This document shows positions 44,293 through 53,019 of a stretch of DNA of 64,000 bases, one piece after another; the first letter of the stretch is position 1; the number at the start of each line of letters is the position of its first letter. Made by a program: the position numbers and the translations under genes. The notes beneath the pieces are model-generated. The model saw nothing but the letters and a program-made list of their open reading frames with translations, was not told the DNA's origin and did no database searches. The DNA comes from Croceicoccus estronivorus (GTDB taxonomy: Bacteria > Pseudomonadota > Alphaproteobacteria > Sphingomonadales > Sphingomonadaceae): NCBI RefSeq assembly GCF_001625325.1, contig NZ_JRQQ01000002.1, forward strand, positions 1-64,000, given 5' to 3'.

Positions 44293-44745
44293 ATGCGTGT
44301 CTATCTAGTGATTATGGACGAGACGGCAGAGGCGGTGGTGGCTTTGCGCTTCGCCGCGCGTCGTGCCTTGAAAACGGGCGGTGCGGTTCACATCATCGCC
44401 CATGTGCCGCAACAGGCTTTCAACGCTTTCGGCGGAATTCAGGCAACGATTGAGGCGGAGGCCCGTGATCGGGCTGAGGTCGTGGCGACTGGCGCTGCCG
44501 GTAGCATTCTGAGCGAGAGCGGAAAAATGCCGACCATCTCGGTGCGTGTCGGTGATGGCGTGAAAGTCGTGCTCGAATATCTTGCCGAACATCCCGAGGT
44601 AGCTGCATTGGTTCTGGGCGCGGCGATGGAAGGCAATCCCGGCCCGCTCGTCAGCCACTTTACGGCCGCGGCGGGCACACTCCCCTGCCCGGTCTTCGTG
44701 ATTCCCGGTGGATTGAGCCAGGAAGATCTCGACCGCTTGAGTTGA
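44293..44745 (+). CDS. Universal stress protein (UspA family)
   Basis: The 150-residue protein begins MRVYLVIMDETAEAVVALRF and ends VPCP-like CPVFVIPGGLS. It has the alpha/beta layout of UspA with the ATP-binding-type C-terminal LVLGAAMEGNPGPLVSHF (Gly-rich loop G-x2-G-like with a following Ser), so nucleotide binding is plausible. Two starts are possible (ATG at 44278 or 44293); the second fits the family better. It is divergent from pdhC with about 130 bases between starts, and its 3' end lies 4 bases from the end of the convergent rnr. Confidence 0.75.
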   Translation: MRVYLVIMDETAEAVVALRFAARRALKTGGAVHIIAHVPQQAFNAFGGIQATIEAEARDRAEVVATGAAGSILSESGKMPTISVRVGDGVKVVLEYLAEHPEVAALVLGAAMEGNPGPLVSHFTAAAGTLPCPVFVIPGGLSQEDLDRLS

Positions 44746-44749
44746 AATC

Positions 44750-47017
44750 TTACCGTTTTTTGCGGCCTTGATGCCGGATATTGGCGGGCCTCCCGCGAGG
44801 CCCGGTGAGGTGCTTGCCTTTTCGCTTCAGCGGCAGGCGCTTTCCGCGTGGCTCTATGGCCGAGCCAGCGCTGTCTACTGGCTCGAATTTCAAAGCGCCG
44901 GTGAGAGGGTTGGCTTCGGCCAGCCGCAACTTCAGCCTATCGCCCACTGAATATACGGTCCTGCTGCTTTCCCCGAGAAGTTGCCGGGCTCCTTCATCAT
45001 AATGGAAGCGTTCCGTTCCGAGAACAGAGACAGGTACCAAGCCGTCTCCTCCCAGGCCGATGATGGTTGCAAACAGACCAAAGCGCTGCACCCCGGTGAC
45101 GCGGGTTTCGAAAACCTCGCCCACGCGACCGGAGAGCCAGGCGGCTACATAACGATCAATAGTGTCCCGCTCTGCCTCCATTGCACGCCGTTCGGCCACA
45201 CTGATGGCTTCACTGATGCGGCTGAGATCGGCACGATCCCGCTCCGACAAACCTGACGTCGCAGGCAGGTCGATTTGTGGCTTTGGCTGTTCCAGGCCGA
45301 ACGCATCCACCAGTGCCCGATGGACCAGCAAATCGGCGTAACGCCGGATAGGTGACGTAAAATGTGCGTAAGAACCAAGCGCGAGACCGAAATGCCCCGC
45401 ATTGCTCGGACCATAATAGGCCTGCGTCTGGCTACGCAGGACTGCCTCCATGATAAGCGCCTTCTCGTTCTCGTCGGCTACGTCCTTCAACATGCGGTTG
45501 AACAGGCCCGGGGTTATGACCTGGCCCAAGGCGAGCTTGCGATCGAAGGTTTCCAGATATTCCTTGAGCGCGACCAGCTTCTCCCGGCTGGGTGGCTCGT
45601 GGATGCGATAGACAACAGGGGACACCTTGCTTTCCAGCGCCTTGGCCGCCGCCACATTGGCTGCAATCATGAAGTCTTCGACGACACGATGGGCATCCAG
45701 CCGTTCGCGAACCGCAATAGATGCGATCTTGCCATCGTCATCCAGCACGACGCGGCGTTCGGGAAGATCGAGTTCAAGCGGATCGCGTTTATGACGGGCA
45801 GATTCCAGCGCACGCCAGCAGGCCCATAAATTGGTCAGATTGTCAGCCGCCTTGCCGCTGTCGATACGAGCCTGGGCTTCCTCATAGGCGATGTTTTCAG
45901 ATATGCGCACCAGTGCCCTGCAAAAACGCCATGCCGTAACGGCACCAGTCGACGACACGGTAAGATGGCATACCATTGCCGCCCGATCCTGCCCCTGCTT
46001 GAGCGAACAGACGTCAGCGCTGAGTACTTTGGGCAACATGGGGATGACCCGATCGGGGAAATAGGCTGAGTTTCCGCGCTTGCGGGCCTCTCGGTCGAGT
46101 TTGCTGCCTGGCCGGACATAGAAACTCACGTCAGCAATGGCGATAACGGCCTGAAAGCCCCCTGCACCATCGGGTTCCGCCCATATGGCATCGTCGTGAT
46201 CGCGTGCGTCTGCCGGGTCAATCGCGACGATAGGAAGATGTCGCAAGTCCTCCCGCTTATCTTCGCTCAGTGGAATCTGTGAGGAAAGCTTGCCTTCCTC
46301 CAGCACATCGCCTGCAAAGACGTGAGGGATCCCATATTTGTGAATTGCAATCAGACTGAAGGCTTTGGGAGCGAGTGGATCACCCAGCACTTGCGTGACC
46401 TTTACGCCCGCACGGGGGCTGCGGCTGACAGGTTCTGCCAGAACAAGATTGCCGGGGGCTGCTCCTGCAAGATCAGCTATCGGACTGGAATGTCGTATCC
46501 GCCGGTCGATAGGTGTCAACCAACCCTTTCCGGATCCGTCCACTTCAACCACACCCATCAAGGCCTCTGCTTGGCTGGGCAGCTTTTTCATCGGGTGAGC
46601 AATCCACCCCGATCCCGTTTCCTCCGTTCGGGCAAGCACGCGGTCACCCGTTCTCAGCGCCGCGTGGCTTGAACCGCGCTTGCGTTCGATCAATCGCAAT
46701 CTGGGTGGTGGTGTCGCATCGTCGGGCGACCAGCTGTCGGGAATAGCGATTGCTTCGCCGTCTTCGATATCGACGACTCTCAGGACTGTAACTTTGGGTA
46801 CCCCGCCCATGCGATGGAAAGCGGTTTTCTTACCATCGATCAAGCCTTCATCGGCCATGTCGCGCAGAAGCTTCTTGAGCGCGATTTTCTCCTGCCCTTT
46901 CAGGCCAAAGGCTTTTGCGATCTCCCGTTTGCCCGCCGGAACATCCGATGTTTCGATAAAATCGAGGACCTGCTGCCTTGTCGGCAGGCCGGGAACGGGT
47001 TTCGGCGGACGAGCCAA
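44750..47017 (-). CDS. rnr: Ribonuclease R
   Basis: RNase R is a processive 3'-5' exonuclease that unwinds structured RNA. The frame is open for 814 residues from the upstream ATG, but the first 59 overlap proS, and the family starts at PGLPTRQQVLDFIETSD. The likely start is TTG at 47017, one base after the proS stop, giving 755 residues. Domains: winged helix, cold-shock domains, the RNB catalytic core (IVAIDPADARDHDDAIW with four metal Asp, then GNSAYFPDRVIPMLP and HFTSPIRRYADLLVHR), an S1 domain near 640-720 and a basic tail (KGKHLTGPRGRPANIR). Confidence 0.92.
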   Translation of the reverse strand: MARPPKPVPGLPTRQQVLDFIETSDVPAGKREIAKAFGLKGQEKIALKKLLRDMADEGLIDGKKTAFHRMGGVPKVTVLRVVDIEDGEAIAIPDSWSPDDATPPPRLRLIERKRGSSHAALRTGDRVLARTEETGSGWIAHPMKKLPSQAEALMGVVEVDGSGKGWLTPIDRRIRHSSPIADLAGAAPGNLVLAEPVSRSPRAGVKVTQVLGDPLAPKAFSLIAIHKYGIPHVFAGDVLEEGKLSSQIPLSEDKREDLRHLPIVAIDPADARDHDDAIWAEPDGAGGFQAVIAIADVSFYVRPGSKLDREARKRGNSAYFPDRVIPMLPKVLSADVCSLKQGQDRAAMVCHLTVSSTGAVTAWRFCRALVRISENIAYEEAQARIDSGKAADNLTNLWACWRALESARHKRDPLELDLPERRVVLDDDGKIASIAVRERLDAHRVVEDFMIAANVAAAKALESKVSPVVYRIHEPPSREKLVALKEYLETFDRKLALGQVITPGLFNRMLKDVADENEKALIMEAVLRSQTQAYYGPSNAGHFGLALGSYAHFTSPIRRYADLLVHRALVDAFGLEQPKPQIDLPATSGLSERDRADLSRISEAISVAERRAMEAERDTIDRYVAAWLSGRVGEVFETRVTGVQRFGLFATIIGLGGDGLVPVSVLGTERFHYDEGARQLLGESSRTVYSVGDRLKLRLAEANPLTGALKFEPVDSAGSAIEPRGKRLPLKRKGKHLTGPRGRPANIRHQGRKKR

Positions 47018-47018
47018 T

Positions 47019-48560
47019 TCAATAGGCCCGGGCAACAAAGATCCGCTCAACTGCGGGTTTACCCGTAAAGAGGCATGGTCTGTCGACGGGAGGCGCATCG
47101 TTTGGCACGTTGCGAATGGTGAGCTTGAGCGCCTTGAGTTGTTCCACGACCTTGTCGAGATCGCTTCCGGTTGGCTTCGACCATTGCACTTCAACCCAAC
47201 CCGGGTGGCGTTTGTCTTCAGAAAAGAATGCCGTCAGGGCATCCATGCTCTCGATCCCACGCTCGATGTTGGCATCCCGGCGTTCCAGCGCTTCACGATA
47301 AAGTCCGTGCTGCATATCGTCGAGCAGCGCTGCGATGCCAGCAACACATTCCTCTTGGGGTGGACCTGTAAAATCAGGCTTTCCGGCCTGATTCCACAGC
47401 CGATCGCGGCGCAACTGACTAACCTTGCCTGCTTCCATGTCCCGGCCCCCTATTTCGAGGATAACCGGTGCACCCTTGCGTACCCAGTCCCAGCGCTTGG
47501 CTGCAGCCTTCCCTGGCTTCGTATCGAGCAAGACGCGAACAGGTTCGCCCAAGGCTGTTTGTGCTGCGATCTGTGCGTGCAAGCCACGGCAGTAGGATAA
47601 CAGTGCCTCATCTCCGTCATCATCCCGCAGCATCGGCAGTATAACGACCTGAAACGGTGCAATCGCGGGTGGAACGCGTAGCCCGTCATCATCACCATGC
47701 GTCATGATGACGCCGCCGATGAGGCGTGTCGACACCCCCCAACTGGTTGTGTGTGCGAAGCATTGGCTACCTTCGCGGTCCTGATACTGAATTCCGGCAG
47801 CTTCGGCGAAACTGGTGCCCAGATAATGCGAAGTGCCGGCCTGCAATGCTTTGCCGTCCTGCATCATCGCCTCGATCGAGTAGGTCGCCTCGGCGCCTGG
47901 GAAACGTTCATTCTCCGGTTTTTCTCCGGCGAAGACCGGCATCGCCAGCACATCTTCTGCAAAGCTGCGATACATCTCCAGCGCGCGCAGCGTTTCCGTC
48001 ATCGCATCGTCGCGATCTTCGTGCGCGGTATGACCTTCCTGCCAGAGAAATTCACTCGTCCGGAGGAACATGCGGGTCCGCATTTCCCAGCGCACGACAT
48101 TGGCCCATTGGTTTGTCAGTAGAGGGAGATCGCGCCAGCTTTGAATCCAGCGGGCCATGGCTGCGCCAATTACCGTTTCGGACGTCGGTCGTACTACCAG
48201 CGGCTCTTCAAGTCTGGCTTCGGGATCTGGGATCAGCCCGCCCTTCTCACTGGCCACAAGACGATGATGCGTGACGACCGCCATCTCCTTGGCAAAGCCT
48301 TCGACGTGCTCAGCCTCCTTGGCGAAATAGGACAGCGGAATGAACAATGGAAAATAACAGTTCTGGACGCCTGCTGCCTTGATTCTGTCATCCATGAGGC
48401 GCTGGATGCGTTCCCATATCCCATAGCCCCAGGGTTTGATGACCATGCAGCCACGTACGCCTGACTCTTCGGCCATGTCGGCCTGAGAGACGACTGCCTG
48501 GTACCATTGTGCAAAGTCGTCGGTGCGTTTGATCGAAAGAGCGTGGCGAATGGCGGACAC
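47019..48560 (-). CDS. proS: Prolyl-tRNA synthetase, archaeal/eukaryal type
   Basis: It attaches proline to tRNA-Pro. The 513-residue protein lacks the large insertion of bacterial ProRS. It has the archaeal/eukaryal-type signature: VRGCMVIKPWGYGIWE, RPTSETVIG, TNQWANVVRWEMRTRMFLRTSEFLWQEGHTAHE region, and HTTSWGVSTRLIGG. It ends in an aromatic C-terminal residue (FVARAY), a hallmark of that type. Several bacterial groups carry this form. The start is MSAIRHALSIKRTD. Upstream is an unusual set of hairpins; rnr begins one base after its stop. Confidence 0.93.
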   Translation of the reverse strand: MSAIRHALSIKRTDDFAQWYQAVVSQADMAEESGVRGCMVIKPWGYGIWERIQRLMDDRIKAAGVQNCYFPLFIPLSYFAKEAEHVEGFAKEMAVVTHHRLVASEKGGLIPDPEARLEEPLVVRPTSETVIGAAMARWIQSWRDLPLLTNQWANVVRWEMRTRMFLRTSEFLWQEGHTAHEDRDDAMTETLRALEMYRSFAEDVLAMPVFAGEKPENERFPGAEATYSIEAMMQDGKALQAGTSHYLGTSFAEAAGIQYQDREGSQCFAHTTSWGVSTRLIGGVIMTHGDDDGLRVPPAIAPFQVVILPMLRDDDGDEALLSYCRGLHAQIAAQTALGEPVRVLLDTKPGKAAAKRWDWVRKGAPVILEIGGRDMEAGKVSQLRRDRLWNQAGKPDFTGPPQEECVAGIAALLDDMQHGLYREALERRDANIERGIESMDALTAFFSEDKRHPGWVEVQWSKPTGSDLDKVVEQLKALKLTIRNVPNDAPPVDRPCLFTGKPAVERIFVARAY

Positions 48561-48582
48561 GTATATCTCGTTTATCTGATAG

Positions 48583-48604
48583 GTGGAGCCTGTGGCGGCT
48601 CCAT
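48583..48604 (-). other. Hairpin in the proS leader
   Basis: On the minus strand a 7-bp stem (TGGAGCC/GGCTCCA, plus a G-U) with a 6-base loop lies 23 bases upstream of the proS start, where the leader of the mRNA would be. It could affect translation. It is one of three stems in the 123-base phaR-proS gap. Confidence 0.45.
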
Positions 48605-48610
48605 TTACGG

Positions 48611-48635
48611 TAAAACCCGCCCATGTCGAGCGGGT
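48611..48635 (-). terminator. Intrinsic terminator after phaR
   Basis: Read on the minus strand, ACCCGC, a 9-base loop and GCGGGT are followed directly by TTTTAC, so the stem and U-tract form a simple terminator about 50 bases after the phaR stop. Confidence 0.65.
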
Positions 48636-48648
48636 GGGGCTTTGTAAT

Positions 48649-48668
48649 ACCGGGCAAGATCGCCCGGT
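48649..48668 (-). other. Hairpin immediately after phaR
   Basis: ACCGGGC, a 6-base loop, and GCCCGGT form a 7-bp GC-rich stem 15 bases downstream of the phaR stop. It may stabilise the phaR mRNA end or help the following terminator. Confidence 0.45.
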
Positions 48669-48683
48669 CTGTTGCGTGCAGGT

Positions 48684-49259
48684 TTATTTACCGAGGGAAT
48701 CCAGCTTGCGTTTCATTTCCTCCATCTGCTCACGCAGAGAGGCAAGCTCGTCCTTGCTTTCGGAAGATGTTTCGGGTTCCCCGCTTTCTTCCTTGCCATC
48801 GCTCTTGACCTCTCCCGGCATGAAGGCAGCCGTCGCGGCTTTCAGCATAGCCATGTTTGTTTCAGCGATGCGGGTAAACGGATTCGTTGATACGCCGTTC
48901 TTGAACGTTTCCTGCAACTTCTTCTGGTTTGCGAGAAAGTTCTGCATTGTCGCTTCAAGATAGTGCGGCATGATGGACTGCATGGAGTTGCCATACATGC
49001 CAATCAACTGACGCAGGAAGCTGACGGGCAGCATCTGTTCCCCGTTGGCTTCTTCCTCCATGATGATCTGCGTCAGGATGGAATGGGTGATATCCGCGCC
49101 GGTCTTCGCGTCCAGAACCTGAAAGTCGACCCCCTCCCGCGTCATCTTGGAGAGGTCATCCAGAGTGATATAGCTGGAAGAACTGGTATTGTAGAGACGC
49201 CGGTTGGCGTATTTCTTGATGATGACCGGACCATCTTCGGTCCCGCTCGCCTTCGCCAT
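48684..49259 (-). CDS. phaR: Polyhydroxyalkanoate synthesis regulator PhaR
   Basis: PhaR is a repressor that binds PHA granules and releases DNA as granules form, controlling phasin genes. The 191 residues contain the N-terminal DNA-binding domain, VIIKKYANRRLYNT, then SYITLDDLSKMTREG and FQVLDAKTGADITHSIL, and the middle region LPVSFLRQLIGMYGNSMQ. The C-terminus is a long charged coiled coil (KDELASLREQMEEMKRKLDSLGK). The ATG at 49259 has an AGGAGG-type ribosome site; an earlier ATG (49301) is less likely. Confidence 0.92.
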   Translation of the reverse strand: MAKASGTEDGPVIIKKYANRRLYNTSSSSYITLDDLSKMTREGVDFQVLDAKTGADITHSILTQIIMEEEANGEQMLPVSFLRQLIGMYGNSMQSIMPHYLEATMQNFLANQKKLQETFKNGVSTNPFTRIAETNMAMLKAATAAFMPGEVKSDGKEESGEPETSSESKDELASLREQMEEMKRKLDSLGK

Positions 49260-49329
49260 CGCAGCGTTCCTCCTAGTATCCCCAAATGCTGCACTTAGCA
49301 TGCGCAGCGTGTGCGGCGCAACATTTTGG

Positions 49330-50376
49330 CTAGAGACGTTGAAAACGATGCCCCAAAATGGTCAGAAGTTCATATTGCGAGAGACCCGTGGTTTGCGCTG
49401 CATCGGGCAAATAATATGGCACTTCCACCCAATCTCCCTCACGCAGATGCGGCACCGCAGCAAGATCGACGACTGCCATATCCATTGATATGCGCCCTAG
49501 CAGAGGCAGCAAAGCACCATCCTTGCGCAATATGCCGCCAGTATTCCAGCTTCGCAGAAAGCCGTCTGCGTAGCCAAGTGAAACGACGCCAACGCGCATG
49601 GCCTCGGTTGCCGTAAATTTGGCGTTGTATCCCACGCTATCGCCGGGCGAGATGTTCCGGCACTGAATCAGTGCAGCCTCAATCTGCGCAACCTGACGAA
49701 TTTCACGCTTGAGTTCAGGGCGAGGAATTCCTCCGTAGAGGGAAAGTCCGGGTCTTGTGACGTCGAAGGCATATTCCTTGCCCAATGCGATGCCTGCGCT
49801 ACTGGCCAGACTTCTGCGACGAGCGGGTATGGAAGAACATGCTTGTGTGAAGCGAGCAAGTTGTTTTCCGTTTAACTGGCTGTCTTCGTCAGCTGAGGCG
49901 AGATGCGACATCAAAATGTCGATCTCGAGTCCGGAGACCTCGTGATCGCCAAGTTCGCTCATGCCAATACCGAGCCGATTAATGCCCGTATCGACCATGA
50001 GATCGCAAAGCCCCCCACCCGTTTCACGCCAAAGCCGGGCCTGATAAACACTGTTGATGACCGGCCTTACTCCCGTAGCCCGGGCATAGGCGCAATCGTT
50101 TCCGGTCAAGGGGCCATGCAGGACGGATATCGTCTCTGGCGGCGTATACCTCAGCACATCTGCAACTTCGCTCCAATGAGCAACGAAGAATGTATGTGCT
50201 CCTGTGTCGCGCAACAGGGGAACCACCGCATTGACCCCGAGGCCATATGCGTCTGCCTTCACCGCAGCACCTGCATTCGCGGCACCTGACAGCCGGTCAA
50301 GCGCCTGCCAGTTATGGGAAAGGGCCGAGCGATCCAGTCGAAGCCGTAAAGTGCGGCCAGGCGGTTCAGCCTGCAT
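49330..50376 (-). CDS. alr: Alanine racemase
   Basis: It makes D-alanine for peptidoglycan using pyridoxal phosphate. The 348 residues have the PLP lysine K40 in AAVKADAYGLG, the second catalytic Tyr in SVGYNAKF (about 252), and family segments VDTGINRLGIG, DVTRPGLSLYGGIPR and LLGRISMDMAVVDL. I start it at MQAEPPGRTL, whose ATG overlaps the MHS transporter stop by 11 bases; longer frames have unsuitable N-termini. The pair may be co-transcribed. Confidence 0.92.
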   Translation of the reverse strand: MQAEPPGRTLRLRLDRSALSHNWQALDRLSGAANAGAAVKADAYGLGVNAVVPLLRDTGAHTFFVAHWSEVADVLRYTPPETISVLHGPLTGNDCAYARATGVRPVINSVYQARLWRETGGGLCDLMVDTGINRLGIGMSELGDHEVSGLEIDILMSHLASADEDSQLNGKQLARFTQACSSIPARRRSLASSAGIALGKEYAFDVTRPGLSLYGGIPRPELKREIRQVAQIEAALIQCRNISPGDSVGYNAKFTATEAMRVGVVSLGYADGFLRSWNTGGILRKDGALLPLLGRISMDMAVVDLAAVPHLREGDWVEVPYYLPDAAQTTGLSQYELLTILGHRFQRL

Positions 50377-52003
50377 CGTCAGAAAAATCGCGTGGAGGGC
50401 CTGAAGGTATGCCCCAAATGCCGACGACAAGAGCAATCAATACGAAGACCCATGTGTACCAAAGACCGGCATAAGCATCGCCTGACTTGGCAACGATATA
50501 ACTGGCGATAAGCGGCAGGAACCCCCCGAAGTAACCTGCCCCGACATGGTAGGGTATCGACATCGAGCTATAACGAATCTTTGCCGGAAACATCTCGGAC
50601 AAAAGGGCCGCCGCCGATCCATAGGTCAGAGCCGAAAGCACCCCCAGTATCAGCAGAATAAGAACGATACCGGCGAGATTGATGAGCGGAGGAAACTGCC
50701 GTGAGAAATCGAAACCATGCTGAGAAAGTGCCTGCTCAATGCCTGCTTTGCGAGCGGCGCTGTCATGCAGCCATTCAGAATGCAAGGCGATTTCCTCTCC
50801 CCCGGCCGTCAGCCGCAATGTATCGCTCTTCACGATTGTGTAAGGCACGCCGCTGGCCACCAGAGTTTCAAGCACACGCCCGCATTCGCTGGCCTGACTA
50901 TCGCCCAACTCCGCGAACGGGTCGGTGGTGCAGTGGGGCCCCTCAATTCGCACCGGAGCCGCCTTTGCGGCTTCTGCAATACCTGGGTTGGCTAGATTGC
51001 CCATCGCCCAGAATAACGGAAAAAGTAAAAGGAGAGTGAGGAGGTTGCCGATTATGATCGGCTTCTTACGGCCCACCCGATCCGACCATTTGCCTACCGG
51101 CAAGTAGAATGCCATCGCAATCAAGCCCGCGACGAAAAGAGTGAGCTCGACGGTCAGTCCATCCACTCGCATGGGGCCGCGAAGGAACGATAGACTGGTG
51201 AAGAAGGCCGTGTACCAGATTGTCGTCAGGCCGGCAGTCACCCCGAACAGGGCCACAAAAATGCGTTTCTTGTTTCCGGGAAACGTGAAGCTTTCGACGA
51301 AGGGATTTCCCGCTGTCTCTCCGGCATCTTTCATTGCCCTGAACACCGGGCTTTCCGACAGCTTGAAGCGCATCCAAAGCGAAATGGCGAGAAGTACCAG
51401 TGAAAGAAGAAACGGTATGCGCCAGCCCCAGGCGTTGAAATCGTCTTCAGGAATCGCAAAGCGACAAAGCAATACGACAGCGATGCTCAACACAAAGCCG
51501 CCTGCTACGCTTGCCTGGATGAAGCTGGTATAAAATCCCCGCTTCTCTGGAGGAGCGTGTTCCGCAACGTAAATCGCTGCTCCACCATACTCTCCACCCA
51601 GTGCGAGGCCTTGCAGGATACGCAGAACGATCACGATCAACGGAGCGGCAATTCCGATGGACTCCGCACTGGGAACGAGCCCCACGCCAGCAGTCGCGAT
51701 ACCCATCAGTGTCACAGTGACAAGGAAAGTATATTTTCTTCCGAGCCGGTCGCCCAGATACCCGAAAAGAATCGCACCGATTGGCCGGAATCCAAAGCCG
51801 ATAGCGAAAGTGGCCCAGGTCAGGAGGACAGAGAGCGTTTCGTTGCCCGCCGGGAAAAACGCGTGAGAAATAATCGCGTAAAGCGTGCCGTAAATGAAGA
51901 AATCGTACCATTCGAAAACCGTGCCAGCCGATGAGGCAGCAATGACCAGGCGGATGTCTGATTCTTCTTCCTGCTTCTTCGGCAGCGTTGCGGTACTTGC
52001 CAT
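50366..52003 (-). CDS. MHS-family MFS transporter (ProP/KgtP-like) with an extra soluble insert
   Basis: At 545 residues, this is a major-facilitator transporter of the metabolite:proton symporter type: GTVFEWYDFFIYGTLY (28-43), FGYLGDRLGRKYT (80-92), RILQGLALGGEYGGAAIYVAEHA, and WRIPFL. Twelve membrane segments are arranged around it. Between about residues 338 and 440 there is a hydrophilic insert with two cysteines (C358, C374), absent from ordinary MHS proteins that I recall. Substrates of the subfamily include proline/betaine, alpha-ketoglutarate and shikimate; which applies here is unknown. It is upstream of alr. Confidence 0.85.
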   Translation of the reverse strand: MASTATLPKKQEEESDIRLVIAASSAGTVFEWYDFFIYGTLYAIISHAFFPAGNETLSVLLTWATFAIGFGFRPIGAILFGYLGDRLGRKYTFLVTVTLMGIATAGVGLVPSAESIGIAAPLIVIVLRILQGLALGGEYGGAAIYVAEHAPPEKRGFYTSFIQASVAGGFVLSIAVVLLCRFAIPEDDFNAWGWRIPFLLSLVLLAISLWMRFKLSESPVFRAMKDAGETAGNPFVESFTFPGNKKRIFVALFGVTAGLTTIWYTAFFTSLSFLRGPMRVDGLTVELTLFVAGLIAMAFYLPVGKWSDRVGRKKPIIIGNLLTLLLLFPLFWAMGNLANPGIAEAAKAAPVRIEGPHCTTDPFAELGDSQASECGRVLETLVASGVPYTIVKSDTLRLTAGGEEIALHSEWLHDSAARKAGIEQALSQHGFDFSRQFPPLINLAGIVLILLILGVLSALTYGSAAALLSEMFPAKIRYSSMSIPYHVGAGYFGGFLPLIASYIVAKSGDAYAGLWYTWVFVLIALVVGIWGIPSGPPRDFSDDAG

Positions 52004-52036
52004 ATCGATCCCTCTAAACCCCCGGAACGATACGCT

Positions 52037-52471
52037 CTAGCGAGCGCGGCGAATGTTGGAAAGCGCTTGCAGGGCAGCTCTCCACGGCAGCATGATGGCG
52101 CCATGTCGTCCTGGAAAAGCTCGAGCCGGTTCAATTATCGAGAGGCCGGACCAATCGGGTAATTTGCCCTCCCCTGCCAACCAGTGAGAGAGAGCATCAT
52201 GCACGCGTTCAATGTCATCGACGCGTAGCCCGTTTGCCTGAGCTGCAAACACTGCAGCGGCGGCTTGCCCCACGGCACAGGCATGAACTTTCATTCCGAT
52301 GGATTCAATCCGGCTGGCTCTGTCCAGTACAAATCCCAGATCCATAGTGCTGCCGCAACTTGCCGAGCGAGCCTGCCCCTGCATGGGAAAGCTGGGATCA
52401 TAAGGATAATCCGCCAAGGTGACAGCAAGCCCGAGAAGTTCGGGAGTATATAACTGCGCCGTGGCGTTCAT
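52037..52471 (-). CDS. IscU/NifU-type Fe-S scaffold-like protein, third cysteine missing
   Basis: The 144 residues have the NifU-N/IscU fold. Two of the three cluster cysteines are visible: C39 in RSASCGSTMDLGF and C65 in KVHACAVGQAAAAVFAAQ. The third would be in the motif before LPW, which reads FPGRHGAIMLPW and has no Cys there. The family in sphingomonads may keep this altered site; a different acceptor role is possible. It is 34 bases before the transporter and overlaps the cvpA stop by four bases (ATGA). Confidence 0.75.
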   Translation of the reverse strand: MNATAQLYTPELLGLAVTLADYPYDPSFPMQGQARSASCGSTMDLGFVLDRASRIESIGMKVHACAVGQAAAAVFAAQANGLRVDDIERVHDALSHWLAGEGKLPDWSGLSIIEPARAFPGRHGAIMLPWRAALQALSNIRRAR

Positions 52472-53001
52472 TTCGACTGGGCTTCGATCTGATCGTCATT
52501 CTCTTCAATAGCGAGCCTGCGTTCCTTGATGATTTGCACCAACTCGTCCGACGCAGTGTTTATGAACGGATAGGTGCGAGCGGTCGTAATCCAAACTGGC
52601 CGTCCTGTAGGCCCCCAGACTGTGTCGTAGCCGAGCGCAAGGATTGAGAAGGCCAAAACGCAGATGATGACCCCCTTCAATGCGCCAAAACCGAGGCCAA
52701 GCACACGATCCAAAGGGCCGAGCAGCGATGCGCGTGACGCTTCGCCAAGCCACTTTGCGATCAGCTTAACTCCGGCATAGGGTACGACGAGCAGGAGAGC
52801 GAATGCCACAACTGAAGCTGTGGTCGGGTTTGGAATGTACTGTGTGAACCACGCCGTGACGGGTGTGTGCAAGGTGTGGATCACAAACAATGTCAGCACC
52901 CATGCGCAAAGTGCCAGCGTTTCTTCCACGAACCCGCGAAAGAACCCTCCAATCGCCCCGATTCCGATCAGGATGAGCACAATGATATCGAAGCCGGTCA
53001 T
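52468..53001 (-). CDS. CvpA-family membrane protein
   Basis: The 177 residues have four hydrophobic segments: FDIIVLILIGIGAIGGFFRG, ETLALCAWVLTLFVIHTL, ASVVAFALLLVVPYAGV and FGALKGVIICVLAFSILALG, with DRVLGLGFGALKG typical of CvpA. E. coli CvpA affects colicin V production and envelope integrity; the mechanism is unknown. It lies between radA and the IscU-like gene in one minus-strand run. Confidence 0.88.
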   Translation of the reverse strand: MTGFDIIVLILIGIGAIGGFFRGFVEETLALCAWVLTLFVIHTLHTPVTAWFTQYIPNPTTASVVAFALLLVVPYAGVKLIAKWLGEASRASLLGPLDRVLGLGFGALKGVIICVLAFSILALGYDTVWGPTGRPVWITTARTYPFINTASDELVQIIKERRLAIEENDDQIEAQSK

Positions 53002-53019
53002 CGCTTCGCTGCATTAGAT

